From Paenibacillus terrae (lineage in GTDB: Bacteria > Bacillota > Bacilli > Paenibacillales > Paenibacillaceae): a stretch of 64,000 bases of DNA. Under the pieces are notes generated by a model. It was not told the DNA's origin. It worked only from the letters and a program-made list of their open reading frames with translations, and did no database searches. Below are positions 1-7,408 of this stretch, one piece after another. The position numbers were made by a program, and so were the translations under genes. The first letter of the stretch is position 1; each line of letters begins with the position of its first letter. The stretch covers positions 62,001-126,000 of the forward strand of contig NZ_JTHP01000003.1 of NCBI RefSeq assembly GCF_000943545.1, given 5' to 3'.

Positions 1-842
1 GGCGGATACATATTGCTCTCCAATCCACGGTCGGTATATCTGTTATAGATATCCACCCGCATCTGTTGAAGAAGAATAAGAAACTGTGCTCTTTTCATAC
101 GAACATTCGGAAAGAAACGGTCATGATAACGAGCGTGTGCAGTGCTTACAACGACCGTCTCCTGTTTAAATTGCACACTTCCGGCTTCACGATAGTTATA
201 TCCGACAGTCGCGGGAAATCCGTTATAGTTGAAGGGGAGATACACAATTCCTTGATGAATCACAAATGCATCCTGCCTGAATTCAAATGCTTTCTTAATC
301 ACTTCCCTTGGATCTTCCTCCGATTGGATTTTTACAGGCAACCGCTTGAGCTTGGTTCCCAGAACCGTGACCGTCTCCGGCTGATATTTCGTTTGGCTCT
401 GATAATCAGCTGCCATGGACAAGGTCGCAGAAGGCAGGGTAATCAGACTTTCGTCCGTATCCATATAAGGTTTTTGAACACAGCCATCTCCCTGATAAGC
501 GGGTCTGCCATAAGCGATACATACCACCTCAAGTCCGCCGGATAAAGGATGGGGCATCGTTATTTTTTCGTTTTCCATTCTTTCAGGCTGTACCTGAACT
601 CCAGCGACGAAAACAAAAACTGGATTTTCAATATGCATCTGATAGCCGGGAATGGCAAATTCCTGCTGACCATCGAACGTTACAAAGCGCTTGACAATGC
701 GTTCATGTCCTTGTTCAAAAGTGTCGTAGGGCATCCCCTCGATAAAGCTGTGCTCGTTGCGGGCATCCAGACCTAAACGTGCCATATCTAACATATCTCT
801 ATAAAACCAATCCAGTGGATCTACATCAATCCAACGTTTCAT
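1..842 (-). CDS. Phage tail-cluster protein, partial (C-terminus off the window)
   Basis: An open frame runs without a stop from an ATG at 842 to the left edge, so at least 280 residues are present and the C-terminus is missing. It starts MKRWIDVDPLDWFYRDM and follows directly on the SLH-domain gene, one base after its stop, so it belongs to the same leftward tail operon. The middle is rich in beta-prone stretches with no catalytic motif that I recognise. Near the edge a segment FFPNVRMKRAQFLILL resembles the end of an SLH repeat, but the front half of such a repeat is not visible. Its position suggests a tail or baseplate component; the function is unknown. Confidence 0.7.
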   Translation of the reverse strand, partial: MKRWIDVDPLDWFYRDMLDMARLGLDARNEHSFIEGMPYDTFEQGHERIVKRFVTFDGQQEFAIPGYQMHIENPVFVFVAGVQVQPERMENEKITMPHPLSGGLEVVCIAYGRPAYQGDGCVQKPYMDTDESLITLPSATLSMAADYQSQTKYQPETVTVLGTKLKRLPVKIQSEEDPREVIKKAFEFRQDAFVIHQGIVYLPFNYNGFPATVGYNYREAGSVQFKQETVVVSTAHARYHDRFFPNVRMKRAQFLILLQQMRVDIYNRYTDRGLESNMYP

Positions 843-843
843 C

Positions 844-1461
844 TCAATACCCCCTTAGAATCCGGTCCACATACCTGTAGGACCTCATCAAAAAGGTGAT
901 TCCCTCTGCCCGGGTACAGCCCTCGTCCGGTCTGAAATAAGGACTGACTTCGCCTTCATCCGCAGGGATGGTAACCATACCACGCTGCTCCATTTCCTCG
1001 ATATAGCTGGATGCCCAATGGCCATCGAGGTCCATGAATTGGCTTTTGCAGCGGTATTCATCACCTTGCTTGCGAATAAGTGACATTTGTACTTGGATGA
1101 TATATTTAGTCTCCATCTCCGCCGTTTGAATATCCGGTTTACCTGTCACTACCCCCAGATAGATCGTACCTTTTTCATCATAATATTTGTGCTCTGAGCC
1201 TATAAAAGATAGCCAGTCTGCGTATTCCTTTTTACTGTAAAATAAAAGTGTTAGGGTAGCTGTATAATGTGAAGTTCCACGATTGACCAAGCCTGCTGAG
1301 TAGGAAAACGTTTCATTAACATGGGATTTTAGAGTCGGAGCTGGTGGCTTATATTCGCTGATTAGCTTGGCCTTAACCTCGACAAAGCGAATTCCATTAT
1401 CATAAAATAATCGCTTTTTGTAGATCACATCTTCTGATTTATTGGGGCTTTGCTGAGTCAA
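844..1461 (-). CDS. Tail-cluster protein with a C-terminal SLH domain
   Basis: About 205 residues. The first ~140 are not recognised. The last ~65 form a recognisable S-layer homology repeat: F-x-D-x-x-GHWA at its start, then IEEM, a Gly, and FRPDEGCTRAEGITFLMRS with the conserved TRAE. SLH domains bind pyruvylated secondary cell-wall polymers of Paenibacillus and relatives, so the protein could touch the wall of a host cell. I place the start at TTG 1461 because AGGAGG lies seven bases before it; an in-frame ATG at 1479 has no close ribosome-binding site. It lies between a possible tape-measure gene and a partial tail gene. Function is inferred from domain and context only. Confidence 0.7.
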   Translation of the reverse strand: MTQQSPNKSEDVIYKKRLFYDNGIRFVEVKAKLISEYKPPAPTLKSHVNETFSYSAGLVNRGTSHYTATLTLLFYSKKEYADWLSFIGSEHKYYDEKGTIYLGVVTGKPDIQTAEMETKYIIQVQMSLIRKQGDEYRCKSQFMDLDGHWASSYIEEMEQRGMVTIPADEGEVSPYFRPDEGCTRAEGITFLMRSYRYVDRILRGY

Positions 1462-1516
1462 ATGTATACCTCCTGCCATTAAAAATGATGTTTACTCCGG
1501 TTCGACAGAGTATGGA

Positions 1517-2377
1517 TTAATATGACGTACTGCTACGATAAGCAGTGGTCGGATTCATAAGAAGCTGATCCCGCAAACTTCCCACTCTACCGTTTTTAAG
1601 ACCTCTTCCCAGCCTGTTACCCATCGTCTCCAGTTGAGTCGGACTTACGTTATTCGTGACATTAGGCAATGTCATATGGACAATAACGTCACCGGAGTTG
1701 ATCATATACGATGGGTGCATGTTTGCACGTGTCAGATATTCATTGCTGGTCAGCTCTGTAACGCCCCCTGGCATATGAAACGTTCCAGCTAATGGCTCCA
1801 CCCCACTCCAAATCCCCAATTGGGCTTGCAGGGACTGCCCTCTCCATTCGCTGTGCTGCTCTTGGAATTCCCATGAAGCTTCCGACTTCATATGAAATGT
1901 ACGCTGATGACGGAGTACACTTTGCAAGTCCTGAGTTTGGTGCTTGCGCATACGGATATACTCCATAGAGCCTGTTCGTATATCTGCTATTTCAGCGTTT
2001 AGCGTCTTCCTGCTTTGATCCCTCTGCACCTTGCCCACGTATTCATTCATGGGGAAGGTCAGGGGCTTCGTTTTACCATTCATATCATGTTGCAGACTTT
2101 GACTCTCATCTGCGGGTGGCTGATCTGGTTTTTGCTGGTTTACTTCGGGCCTTGTCCTACAATCTAATAAGGTGCTTAATGTGTGCTTGTGTTCCTCCAA
2201 ACACCCGAAGCGTAAAACTAGCCCCTGCTTCTCTTCATTAGAAGAATGCCTTAGTGTCTGAATAAATGCCTGTAGCTCCACAAGCACATCAGCCTCTATA
2301 TTGCCCATACATTCACCGCCTTTTATAAAATGAAACTCCCGCCCCTCCATACGGAGCAGAGCAGGAGTGCCTTTCAT
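1517..2377 (-). CDS. Tail-cluster protein, possibly a short tape-measure protein
   Basis: 286 residues if started at 2377, where ATG overlaps the stop of the frameshifted chaperone as ATGA, the usual sign of translational coupling. A second in-frame ATG 23 codons later (MGNIEADV) also has an AAAGGCGGTG site before it and may be the true start. The middle is Gln/Arg/Glu-rich and helical. The C-terminal part (VIVHMTLPNVTNNVSPTQLE and on) looks like the short beta plus helix tail found at the end of many tape-measure proteins. In siphophage and myophage operons the tape-measure gene follows the G/GT chaperones, which is where this gene sits. At this length it would be very small for that role, so the call is tentative. 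Confidence 0.5.
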   Translation of the reverse strand: MKGTPALLRMEGREFHFIKGGECMGNIEADVLVELQAFIQTLRHSSNEEKQGLVLRFGCLEEHKHTLSTLLDCRTRPEVNQQKPDQPPADESQSLQHDMNGKTKPLTFPMNEYVGKVQRDQSRKTLNAEIADIRTGSMEYIRMRKHQTQDLQSVLRHQRTFHMKSEASWEFQEQHSEWRGQSLQAQLGIWSGVEPLAGTFHMPGGVTELTSNEYLTRANMHPSYMINSGDVIVHMTLPNVTNNVSPTQLETMGNRLGRGLKNGRVGSLRDQLLMNPTTAYRSSTSY

Positions 2378-3152
2378 CCAAGCATATTAGCCAGAAATGC
2401 CATATCTTCTTCGTCCGCTATCTTATAGCTGCCCATATATGAGCCGTCTTCCCTAACTTCTTCACGGCCTGTATGGCGGGTATCCGAACGATCCATTTGA
2501 TCAGTCCCGCTCCATAGCCCACCGGCAGACATGGAGGATACTTTAATTGTAAATTCGATATGGTCATGACACTGCTCCAGATAGTAACCCAACTGAGGGA
2601 GCGTAAGGTCCCAAACCTGATGCTTATCCAGGTGACAATAATGGGCCAGCTTAAAAAAAAGATTCGCCCAGTCAACGGGAGCTTGCCGGTCATACTCCAG
2701 CTCCTCATCCTCAGTGGCTACATGGACTTTTTTATTCCATTCAGTCCGATCATGGCATCAATAATTTGCTTGGCCGTTTCGAGGTCAACATACTCCTCCA
2801 GATGCTCAGGAGTCATCCAGCTATAATAAGGCTTGAAGCCCATCATCAGCACATCTATCAGCTCATGATAACGATCCGCACCTTCCGGGTCATCTGGAAT
2901 CAGATTTGCAATAATAAAGCCGGAATCAATAGCATTCAGCTTTTTAATCAGCTTACGAGCATCCTTTAACCCAAGCGGGGGTAAATAATACGTTTTACCG
3001 TCACGGAGACGCACCTTTTCATCTTCTTCAAAGAAAGCTTTTTCTTTGATCTGTGCTTCCTCTTCTGTCAAAACCTTCTTTGTACTTTCTACCACCGCAT
3101 CTGACTTGGAAGGCTCATTTTTAGATGGAACGGTGAACTCTCTTTCATTCAT
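2374..3152 (-). CDS. Tail assembly chaperone GT, made by -1 ribosomal frameshift
   Basis: The 144-codon upstream chaperone frame ends TAG at 2718. Just before it, codons ATA-AAA-AAG (2735-2727) contain the slippery heptamer A-AAA-AAG. Moving back one base at 2727 opens a frame that runs with no stop to TGA at 2374, giving 142 + 117 = about 259 residues. The extension (starting VHVATEDEELEYDRQAP) has no ATG, no good ribosome-binding site and covers all the otherwise empty space to the next gene. Lambda G/GT and many other long-tailed phages make their two chaperones this way in a fixed ratio. The frame and heptamer are seen directly; use of the shift is inferred. Confidence 0.8.
2718..3152 (-). 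CDS. Tail assembly chaperone, unshifted G-type product
   Basis: 144 residues, acidic and Lys-rich, with a disordered N-terminus and a helical body (LKDARKLIKKLNAIDS, MMGFKPYYSW). It lies between the tail tube gene and the frameshift extension, the standard place of the G-type chaperone that coats the tape measure while the tube polymerises. The reading frame ends NGIKKSM-stop, and the two Lys codons before the stop are the slippery site. I did not recognise a specific family from the residues alone; the call rests on position, size and the frameshift. Confidence 0.72.
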   Translation of the reverse strand: MNEREFTVPSKNEPSKSDAVVESTKKVLTEEEAQIKEKAFFEEDEKVRLRDGKTYYLPPLGLKDARKLIKKLNAIDSGFIIANLIPDDPEGADRYHELIDVLMMGFKPYYSWMTPEHLEEYVDLETAKQIIDAMIGLNGIKKSM

Positions 3153-3174
3153 TTCGAAAACACATCCTTACGTA

Positions 3175-4227
3175 TCAGTTGTTAGCAGATGTTGTTGCAA
3201 TCTCATAACGCTTGATCGTGCCGAGCTTGTTATCAAAGCGTTCCGGGTCAATGACCGTCAAGGTTACACTATGCGTAGACGCCTGCTGGCGTTGAGCATC
3301 AATCGTGAAATTGGATTTCACACGACATTGATACAATTCCGTTTGGTATCCTTGCACAGAACCGTCCTTTTGCTCAAAACGGCCATCATGAACCAGGTGA
3401 ACCGTCAACGGTAAATCCCTGCTCGAAATATCCAGAACATCCACCACTTCATTGCGTTTGTAGTTTACATAAATGGCTACATCCTTCAACGCCGCATTGA
3501 AAACCAGCTTTCCCCCTTCAACAAGATATTGCTCCTCGGTAGGGGTTCCGGTGCGCGAACGTTTGAGAAGCTTGTTTCCATTTAGCGTACGCACTGAAAT
3601 TTCAGGCGTGGTATGCAGCGAGGTACCAAAGACAAGCTCTGCCTCACACTTCCCGTTTACTTCCTGAATAACGTGCTTCTCTTCCAGCTCCCACACAAAT
3701 CCATCATCATCCTGCTGAATTCCACTCAAAGCGACAGGATAGACAATCACTACTTTTTTCCCGGCCAACGCTGCATCGAACACCGCCTTATTACCTGTCA
3801 CGGTAACTTCTGTGGTTACATCTGTGCCTGTAATTACATCCTCGTAGGCCTTCATAGCAGGGCTTGTCGCTGCGTCTTCTGTGAGCAGCACCCGGTATGG
3901 TGATTCCCCCGGAACCGTCACGGTTTCCGTTGTCAGTCGGTAAGACGCTCCGCTAACACCTTCACGAAGCTTGGAACCGAGGACGAGACGGACCAGATTT
4001 AAGTCAAATTTGGCATCTTGAGCTGTAATATCAATCGTTTTTTTACGAAGCAATGCATCCAAGGGCACACTGGAATCTCCACCCTCGATATCCTGCATAT
4101 CCAGTTGGATGTCCAAAAGCATGTTGTTCAGTGTTCCAATCGTGATGAGTTCATCACTATTCGGAATTTTAGCCATAAACTTGCCCGCACCTTTAATCAA
4201 CATTTTTTTGTTTTTCGTCATTCCCAT
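3175..4227 (-). CDS. Major tail tube protein-like
   Basis: About 350 residues. The N-terminus (MGMTKNKKMLIKGAGKFMAK) and the alternating beta-strand pattern with repeated TVT/VTV segments fit a tail tube or tail shaft protein, with an extra Ig-like insertion in the middle (AAPK-type strands around residues 130-250). Start at ATG 4227 is chosen because GGAGG lies nine bases upstream; a TTG two codons earlier is too close to it. It is followed by the two chaperone frames. Sheath genes are not seen in the window, so contractile versus flexible tail cannot be decided. Confidence 0.6.
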   Translation of the reverse strand: MGMTKNKKMLIKGAGKFMAKIPNSDELITIGTLNNMLLDIQLDMQDIEGGDSSVPLDALLRKKTIDITAQDAKFDLNLVRLVLGSKLREGVSGASYRLTTETVTVPGESPYRVLLTEDAATSPAMKAYEDVITGTDVTTEVTVTGNKAVFDAALAGKKVVIVYPVALSGIQQDDDGFVWELEEKHVIQEVNGKCEAELVFGTSLHTTPEISVRTLNGNKLLKRSRTGTPTEEQYLVEGGKLVFNAALKDVAIYVNYKRNEVVDVLDISSRDLPLTVHLVHDGRFEQKDGSVQGYQTELYQCRVKSNFTIDAQRQQASTHSVTLTVIDPERFDNKLGTIKRYEIATTSANN

Positions 4228-4422
4228 CTTCAAAAACCTCCAGTTTATTATTCCATTCTAATGGTATCCCGATTGGAATGGAGTATTTATATGTGATCTC
4301 TAGGCCCGCGTCATGATCTGAACCCGTGACAACTTGACCTTTGAGCAAACCACCTTCCTGACGATTTCAATATAAGTGAGGTATTGGATGTTTTAACTGT
4401 ATCGATGTACTTGATCTCTTCA
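4193..4422 (-). pseudogene. Possible frameshifted gene remnant ahead of the tail tube gene
   Basis: Between the Cys-rich gene and the tail tube gene, two short open stretches in different frames look like parts of one protein. The first reads DDEEIKYIDTVKTSNTSLI; the second, from about 4366, reads EGGLLKGQVVTGSDHDAGLE and continues to a stop at 4193, overlapping the tube gene start. Removing one A from the AAA near 4367 would join them. Neither part has its own start codon with a ribosome-binding site. This could be a decayed phage gene or chance open frame. Confidence 0.3.
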
Positions 4423-4677
4423 TCGTCCTCGTTTCTTCATACAGGGTCTACACCCCTCAATAGACGACCTCGGAATATGCTGCTGCCGATTAGACTGTTC
4501 AACCTCATGAGGATAAACAAGTTTACCGAACTGATCCATTACTTTACCTGTAAGCTCGCAGATACAATGCAGGCATAGCAAGGGTTCTCCTGCCATTTTC
4601 CCTGCCATAAAATTTTCTCTAGCCTTTTGTGTCACATAACGAAATTTACACCGGATACATGGGGTTAACTGCATCAT
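4420..4677 (-). CDS. Small Cys-rich protein, likely zinc-binding
   Basis: 85 residues from ATG 4677, which has AAGGAGG eight bases upstream; longer starts up to 4776 lack such a site. It has three C-x-x-C pairs (CIRC, CLHC, CRPC), the pattern of a small zinc ribbon or knuckle, and a basic C-terminus KKRGR. It is the rightmost gene of the leftward tail cluster. No named family recognised; a structural zinc protein or small nucleic-acid binder are both possible. Confidence 0.6.
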   Translation of the reverse strand: MMQLTPCIRCKFRYVTQKARENFMAGKMAGEPLLCLHCICELTGKVMDQFGKLVYPHEVEQSNRQQHIPRSSIEGCRPCMKKRGR

Positions 4678-4810
4678 TCCTGTAGCCTCCTTCATAGTAC
4701 AAGGTTTGATTTTTTTCTTTACATGGTGTCCAATATTACAATTCATCTGACGATCTCTATACTGCAATATAAGCAACTGTAAGCTTCATTGAACGATTCA
4801 TGGGTTATAC

Positions 4811-4868
4811 AAAAAAAAGAGGAGCAACCCCAAGCCAAATTACGGCTTGAGCGTCTGCCCCTCCTCTT
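4811..4868 (-). terminator. Rho-independent terminator after yhhQ
   Basis: On the minus strand an AGAGGAG arm, within the last codons of the gene, pairs with CTCCTCT followed by eight Ts. An inner AAGCC/GGCTT stem extends the hairpin. Confidence 0.8.
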
Positions 4869-5538
4869 CTGCAAAGCGGAAGTTGCGTGCGATGTACAAT
4901 ATCGGTGTACCCGCCGCGGTTAGTACAAATTTTAAGATATAGGTGGTGAACAGTAGCTCCAGCCATATTCCCCATTCATAGCCGTAAAAGGCGATGCTGC
5001 AAAAAATGAGCGTATCAATAAACGAGCTAATCATCGTACTGCCATTGCCGCGAATCCAGAGCTGGTGACGTTCCGGGAAAAACTTGCGAATCCACGAGTA
5101 TAGACGAACGTCCAGCAATTGGCTAACCGCATAGGCCGTCAGGCTGGCAAGCGCAAGTCTGGGTAATAGTCCGAATAATTGCTGCATCGGCGCCTGGGCA
5201 AAATCGGTTGCATTAGGCTGAAACACCAGCGCCATCTGCATCGTTAGCGTCGTCATAATTAAGGTGAAAAACCCGAACCACACAGCTTTACGCGCCTCTT
5301 TAGGCCCATATTTCTCATTCAGCAAATCGCTGGCCATGTACATAGAGACATACATTGTATTTCCCAATGTCGTCGTAATACCGAGCAAATCAATGGTTTT
5401 GGTTACCTGAATGTTGGCAAGTACGGTAGCCACACCAATCCAGGCGTACAACCCTTTTTTACCGAACAAACGATAACATAACAAAAAGAACATAAAATTG
5501 ACGAGGACAAAGGCTGCCCCCCATAGCAAATTAAACAT
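4840..5538 (-). CDS. yhhQ: Queuosine precursor transporter (YhhQ/VUT family)
   Basis: 232 residues with six or so membrane segments and the family signatures NIQVTKTIDLLG, YMASDLLNEKYG and NGSTMISSFIDTLIF. The family takes up queuosine precursors (preQ0, preQ1 or queuine) for modification of tRNA at position 34. Assignment is supported independently by a preQ1 class I riboswitch directly in front of the start codon. The gene is a single transcription unit with its own terminator; no que biosynthetic genes are next to it. Gene name follows the E. coli homologue. Confidence 0.93.
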   Translation of the reverse strand: MFNLLWGAAFVLVNFMFFLLCYRLFGKKGLYAWIGVATVLANIQVTKTIDLLGITTTLGNTMYVSMYMASDLLNEKYGPKEARKAVWFGFFTLIMTTLTMQMALVFQPNATDFAQAPMQQLFGLLPRLALASLTAYAVSQLLDVRLYSWIRKFFPERHQLWIRGNGSTMISSFIDTLIFCSIAFYGYEWGIWLELLFTTYILKFVLTAAGTPILYIARNFRFAEEEGQTLKP

Positions 5539-5540
5539 GA

Positions 5541-5583
5541 AATCCTCCTAGTTTTGATAGCGCGGGATGGTTGCGAACCGCGG
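5541..5583 (-). promoter_or_regulatory. preQ1-I riboswitch controlling yhhQ translation
   Basis: On the minus strand CGCGG (5582-5578) pairs with CCGCG around a loop UUCGCAACCAU, followed by the A-rich tail CUAUCAAAACUAGGAGG. This is the preQ1-I layout: hairpin, A-rich strand, and pairing of loop CC with the GG of the ribosome-binding site. The AGGAGG is both the end of the pseudoknot and the Shine-Dalgarno of yhhQ, so ligand binding should block translation. Confidence 0.82.
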
Positions 5584-5667
5584 TTCATCCGGAGTAAGCC
5601 GGAAAAACATTATTTTAATGTATCACAGATTACGATTCGTGAACAGATATAACTTAAATCAATAAAA

Positions 5668-5701
5668 CAACACAAAGAGCCGGCCTTATGACCGACTCTG
5701 A
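5668..5701 (-). terminator. Terminator after tcyP
   Basis: Minus-strand hairpin AGAGTCGGTC-ATAA-GGCCGGCTCT followed by TTTGTGTTGTTTT, 75 bases after the tcyP stop. Confidence 0.65.
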
Positions 5702-5776
5702 ATATTGACATACACGCAGATACTTCTACCCCACACGCCTCTCCCTAAACTGCGAAGAGAGTCCCTATCGTCCCAA

Positions 5777-7174
5777 TTAGGAGCTTAGCGTCGTATCTAG
5801 ATCCATACCCTGATCGTTGAACACATCCTGATCATTCTCCTTGAGCACCTTGCCTGAAATGAGTCCTGCCGTAATAGAATCATTGACATTCAGCGCTGTG
5901 CGTCCCATATCGATCAGTGGCTCAACCGAAATTAGCAATCCCGCCAAGGCTACAGGCAAGTTCATGGTCGAAAGCACGATCAGAGAAGCGAAGGTGGCAC
6001 CACCGCCTACACCCGCTACGCCGAAGGAACTAACCGTAACGACCAGAATGAGCGTGAGGATAAAATCCCAGCTCGTCGGATTTATGCCCACAGTTGGCGC
6101 AATCATGACCGCCAGCATGGCCGGATAAATACCTGCACAGCCGTTTTGTCCAATGGTCGCTCCCAAGGAGGCAGACAGATTCGCGATGCCGTCTGACACA
6201 CCGAGCTTTTTCGTTTGCGTTTCAACATTTAGGGGAATCGTTGCCGCACTGGAACGGGATGTAAAGGCAAAAACCAGCGTAGGCAATACCTTTTTCACAT
6301 ACGTTACCGGGTTATAGCCGAACAGAGCCAGCAAAATAAGATGAATGACGAACATGACCAACAGAGCCACATAAGAAGCGAGTACAAACTTGATCAGCTT
6401 CAAAATTTCATCCGGATTCGTCGTGGCTACAACTTTAGTAATCAGCGCCAAAATACCGTAAGGCGTCAATCTCAGCACCAGCGTCACAATCCGCATCACC
6501 ACCGCGTACACGGCGTCGATTACTTTACGGAAGGTTTGCGCCTGCTCTGGCTTTTTACGATCCAGTCCAAGCACGGCTACCCCGATAAAAGCCGAGAAAA
6601 TCACTACTGCCAGCGTCGAAGTACGACGTGCTCCCGTCATATCCTCAAAAGGATTGGATGGGATAAATTCCAGCACCTGCTGTGGAATCGTCATATCCTG
6701 AACTGTTCCAAGACGCTCCTCCATCTTCAAACCCTGTGCTTGTTCCTTTTCCCCACTTTGAATCTCAATCGCTTTAAGATCGAACGACAAGCTGGTCACA
6801 ATACTGACCGAAGCGGCAATAGCCGTTGTAATCAGCAGTACTGCAATAATAGACACGCTTATTTTGCCAAGATTCTGTCTTCCCTTCAAATTCATAATAG
6901 CCGAAATGATCGACACCATGATGAGCGGAATAACTACCATTTGCAGCAAACGGACATAACCATTGCCTGCGAGGTTGAACCAATCGACCGATTTTGTAAT
7001 GACCTCTGAGCCCGCCCCATAGGCGTATTGAAGAATAGCCCCGTAGATCAGCCCGAAGCCCAGCCCGGCAAATACCCTTTTTGTAAAGGAAATGTGCTTT
7101 TTCTGCATCCAGACCAACACGCCGAGCAGTGCAAGCAGCACAAGCACATTCAAAATAATAAAGAAGGTATCCAT
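5777..7174 (-). CDS. tcyP: L-cystine uptake symporter TcyP-like (DAACS family)
   Basis: 465 residues, matching the ~463 of Bacillus TcyP. Membrane segments begin at residue 1. The dicarboxylate/amino-acid:cation symporter signatures are present: a Ser-rich re-entrant loop (FAFTSRSSAATIPLNVE) and, later, NGCAGIYPAMLAVM and a Gly-rich GVAGVGGGATFASL segment, then the cation-binding DMGRTALNVNDS. The family imports cystine and related sulfur amino acids with sodium or protons. It is flanked by terminators on both sides and appears monocistronic. No S-box or CymR site was recognised upstream. Confidence 0.88.
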   Translation of the reverse strand: MDTFFIILNVLVLLALLGVLVWMQKKHISFTKRVFAGLGFGLIYGAILQYAYGAGSEVITKSVDWFNLAGNGYVRLLQMVVIPLIMVSIISAIMNLKGRQNLGKISVSIIAVLLITTAIAASVSIVTSLSFDLKAIEIQSGEKEQAQGLKMEERLGTVQDMTIPQQVLEFIPSNPFEDMTGARRTSTLAVVIFSAFIGVAVLGLDRKKPEQAQTFRKVIDAVYAVVMRIVTLVLRLTPYGILALITKVVATTNPDEILKLIKFVLASYVALLVMFVIHLILLALFGYNPVTYVKKVLPTLVFAFTSRSSAATIPLNVETQTKKLGVSDGIANLSASLGATIGQNGCAGIYPAMLAVMIAPTVGINPTSWDFILTLILVVTVSSFGVAGVGGGATFASLIVLSTMNLPVALAGLLISVEPLIDMGRTALNVNDSITAGLISGKVLKENDQDVFNDQGMDLDTTLSS

Positions 7175-7318
7175 ATATTTTTCCTCCAGACAGATGATGT
7201 TTTATTAAGTGACCCTTCAATCCGTTAATTACTATATCACAATACCAACTATCTTTGTAGGTTTTGTTTTAATAAATGGGTTGAAGCCAGTATAGCTTTG
7301 GGGGATTACATTGAAAAC

Positions 7319-7362
7319 GCAAAAAGGCAAGTCTTCCTGTTTCGAAGACTTGCCTTTTGTTG
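7319..7362 (-). terminator. Terminator after bglP (bidirectional shape)
   Basis: AAGGCAAGTCTTC and GAAGACTTGCCTT form a 13-bp perfect stem around a short loop, flanked by A-run and T-run, so it can end transcripts from either strand. Confidence 0.85.
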
Positions 7363-7408
7363 AATACAACGATTGATCTTAGATTATACGTAAAATCTTT
7401 TGTTGTCG

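Noticed and set aside
66-545. 159-codon plus-strand frame in the tail cluster
   Set aside because: Shadow of the partial minus-strand tail gene, which is open across the whole stretch and coupled to its neighbour.
700-842. Start region of the partial tail gene as an SLH protein
   Set aside because: Only an end-of-repeat resemblance (FFPN...RAQF) near the left edge; the front half with GHWA is missing, so I did not call an SLH domain there.
2418-2708. 96-codon minus-strand frame inside the chaperone extension
   Set aside because: It is in the third frame; the -1 shifted frame explains the region better and has no gap to the next gene.
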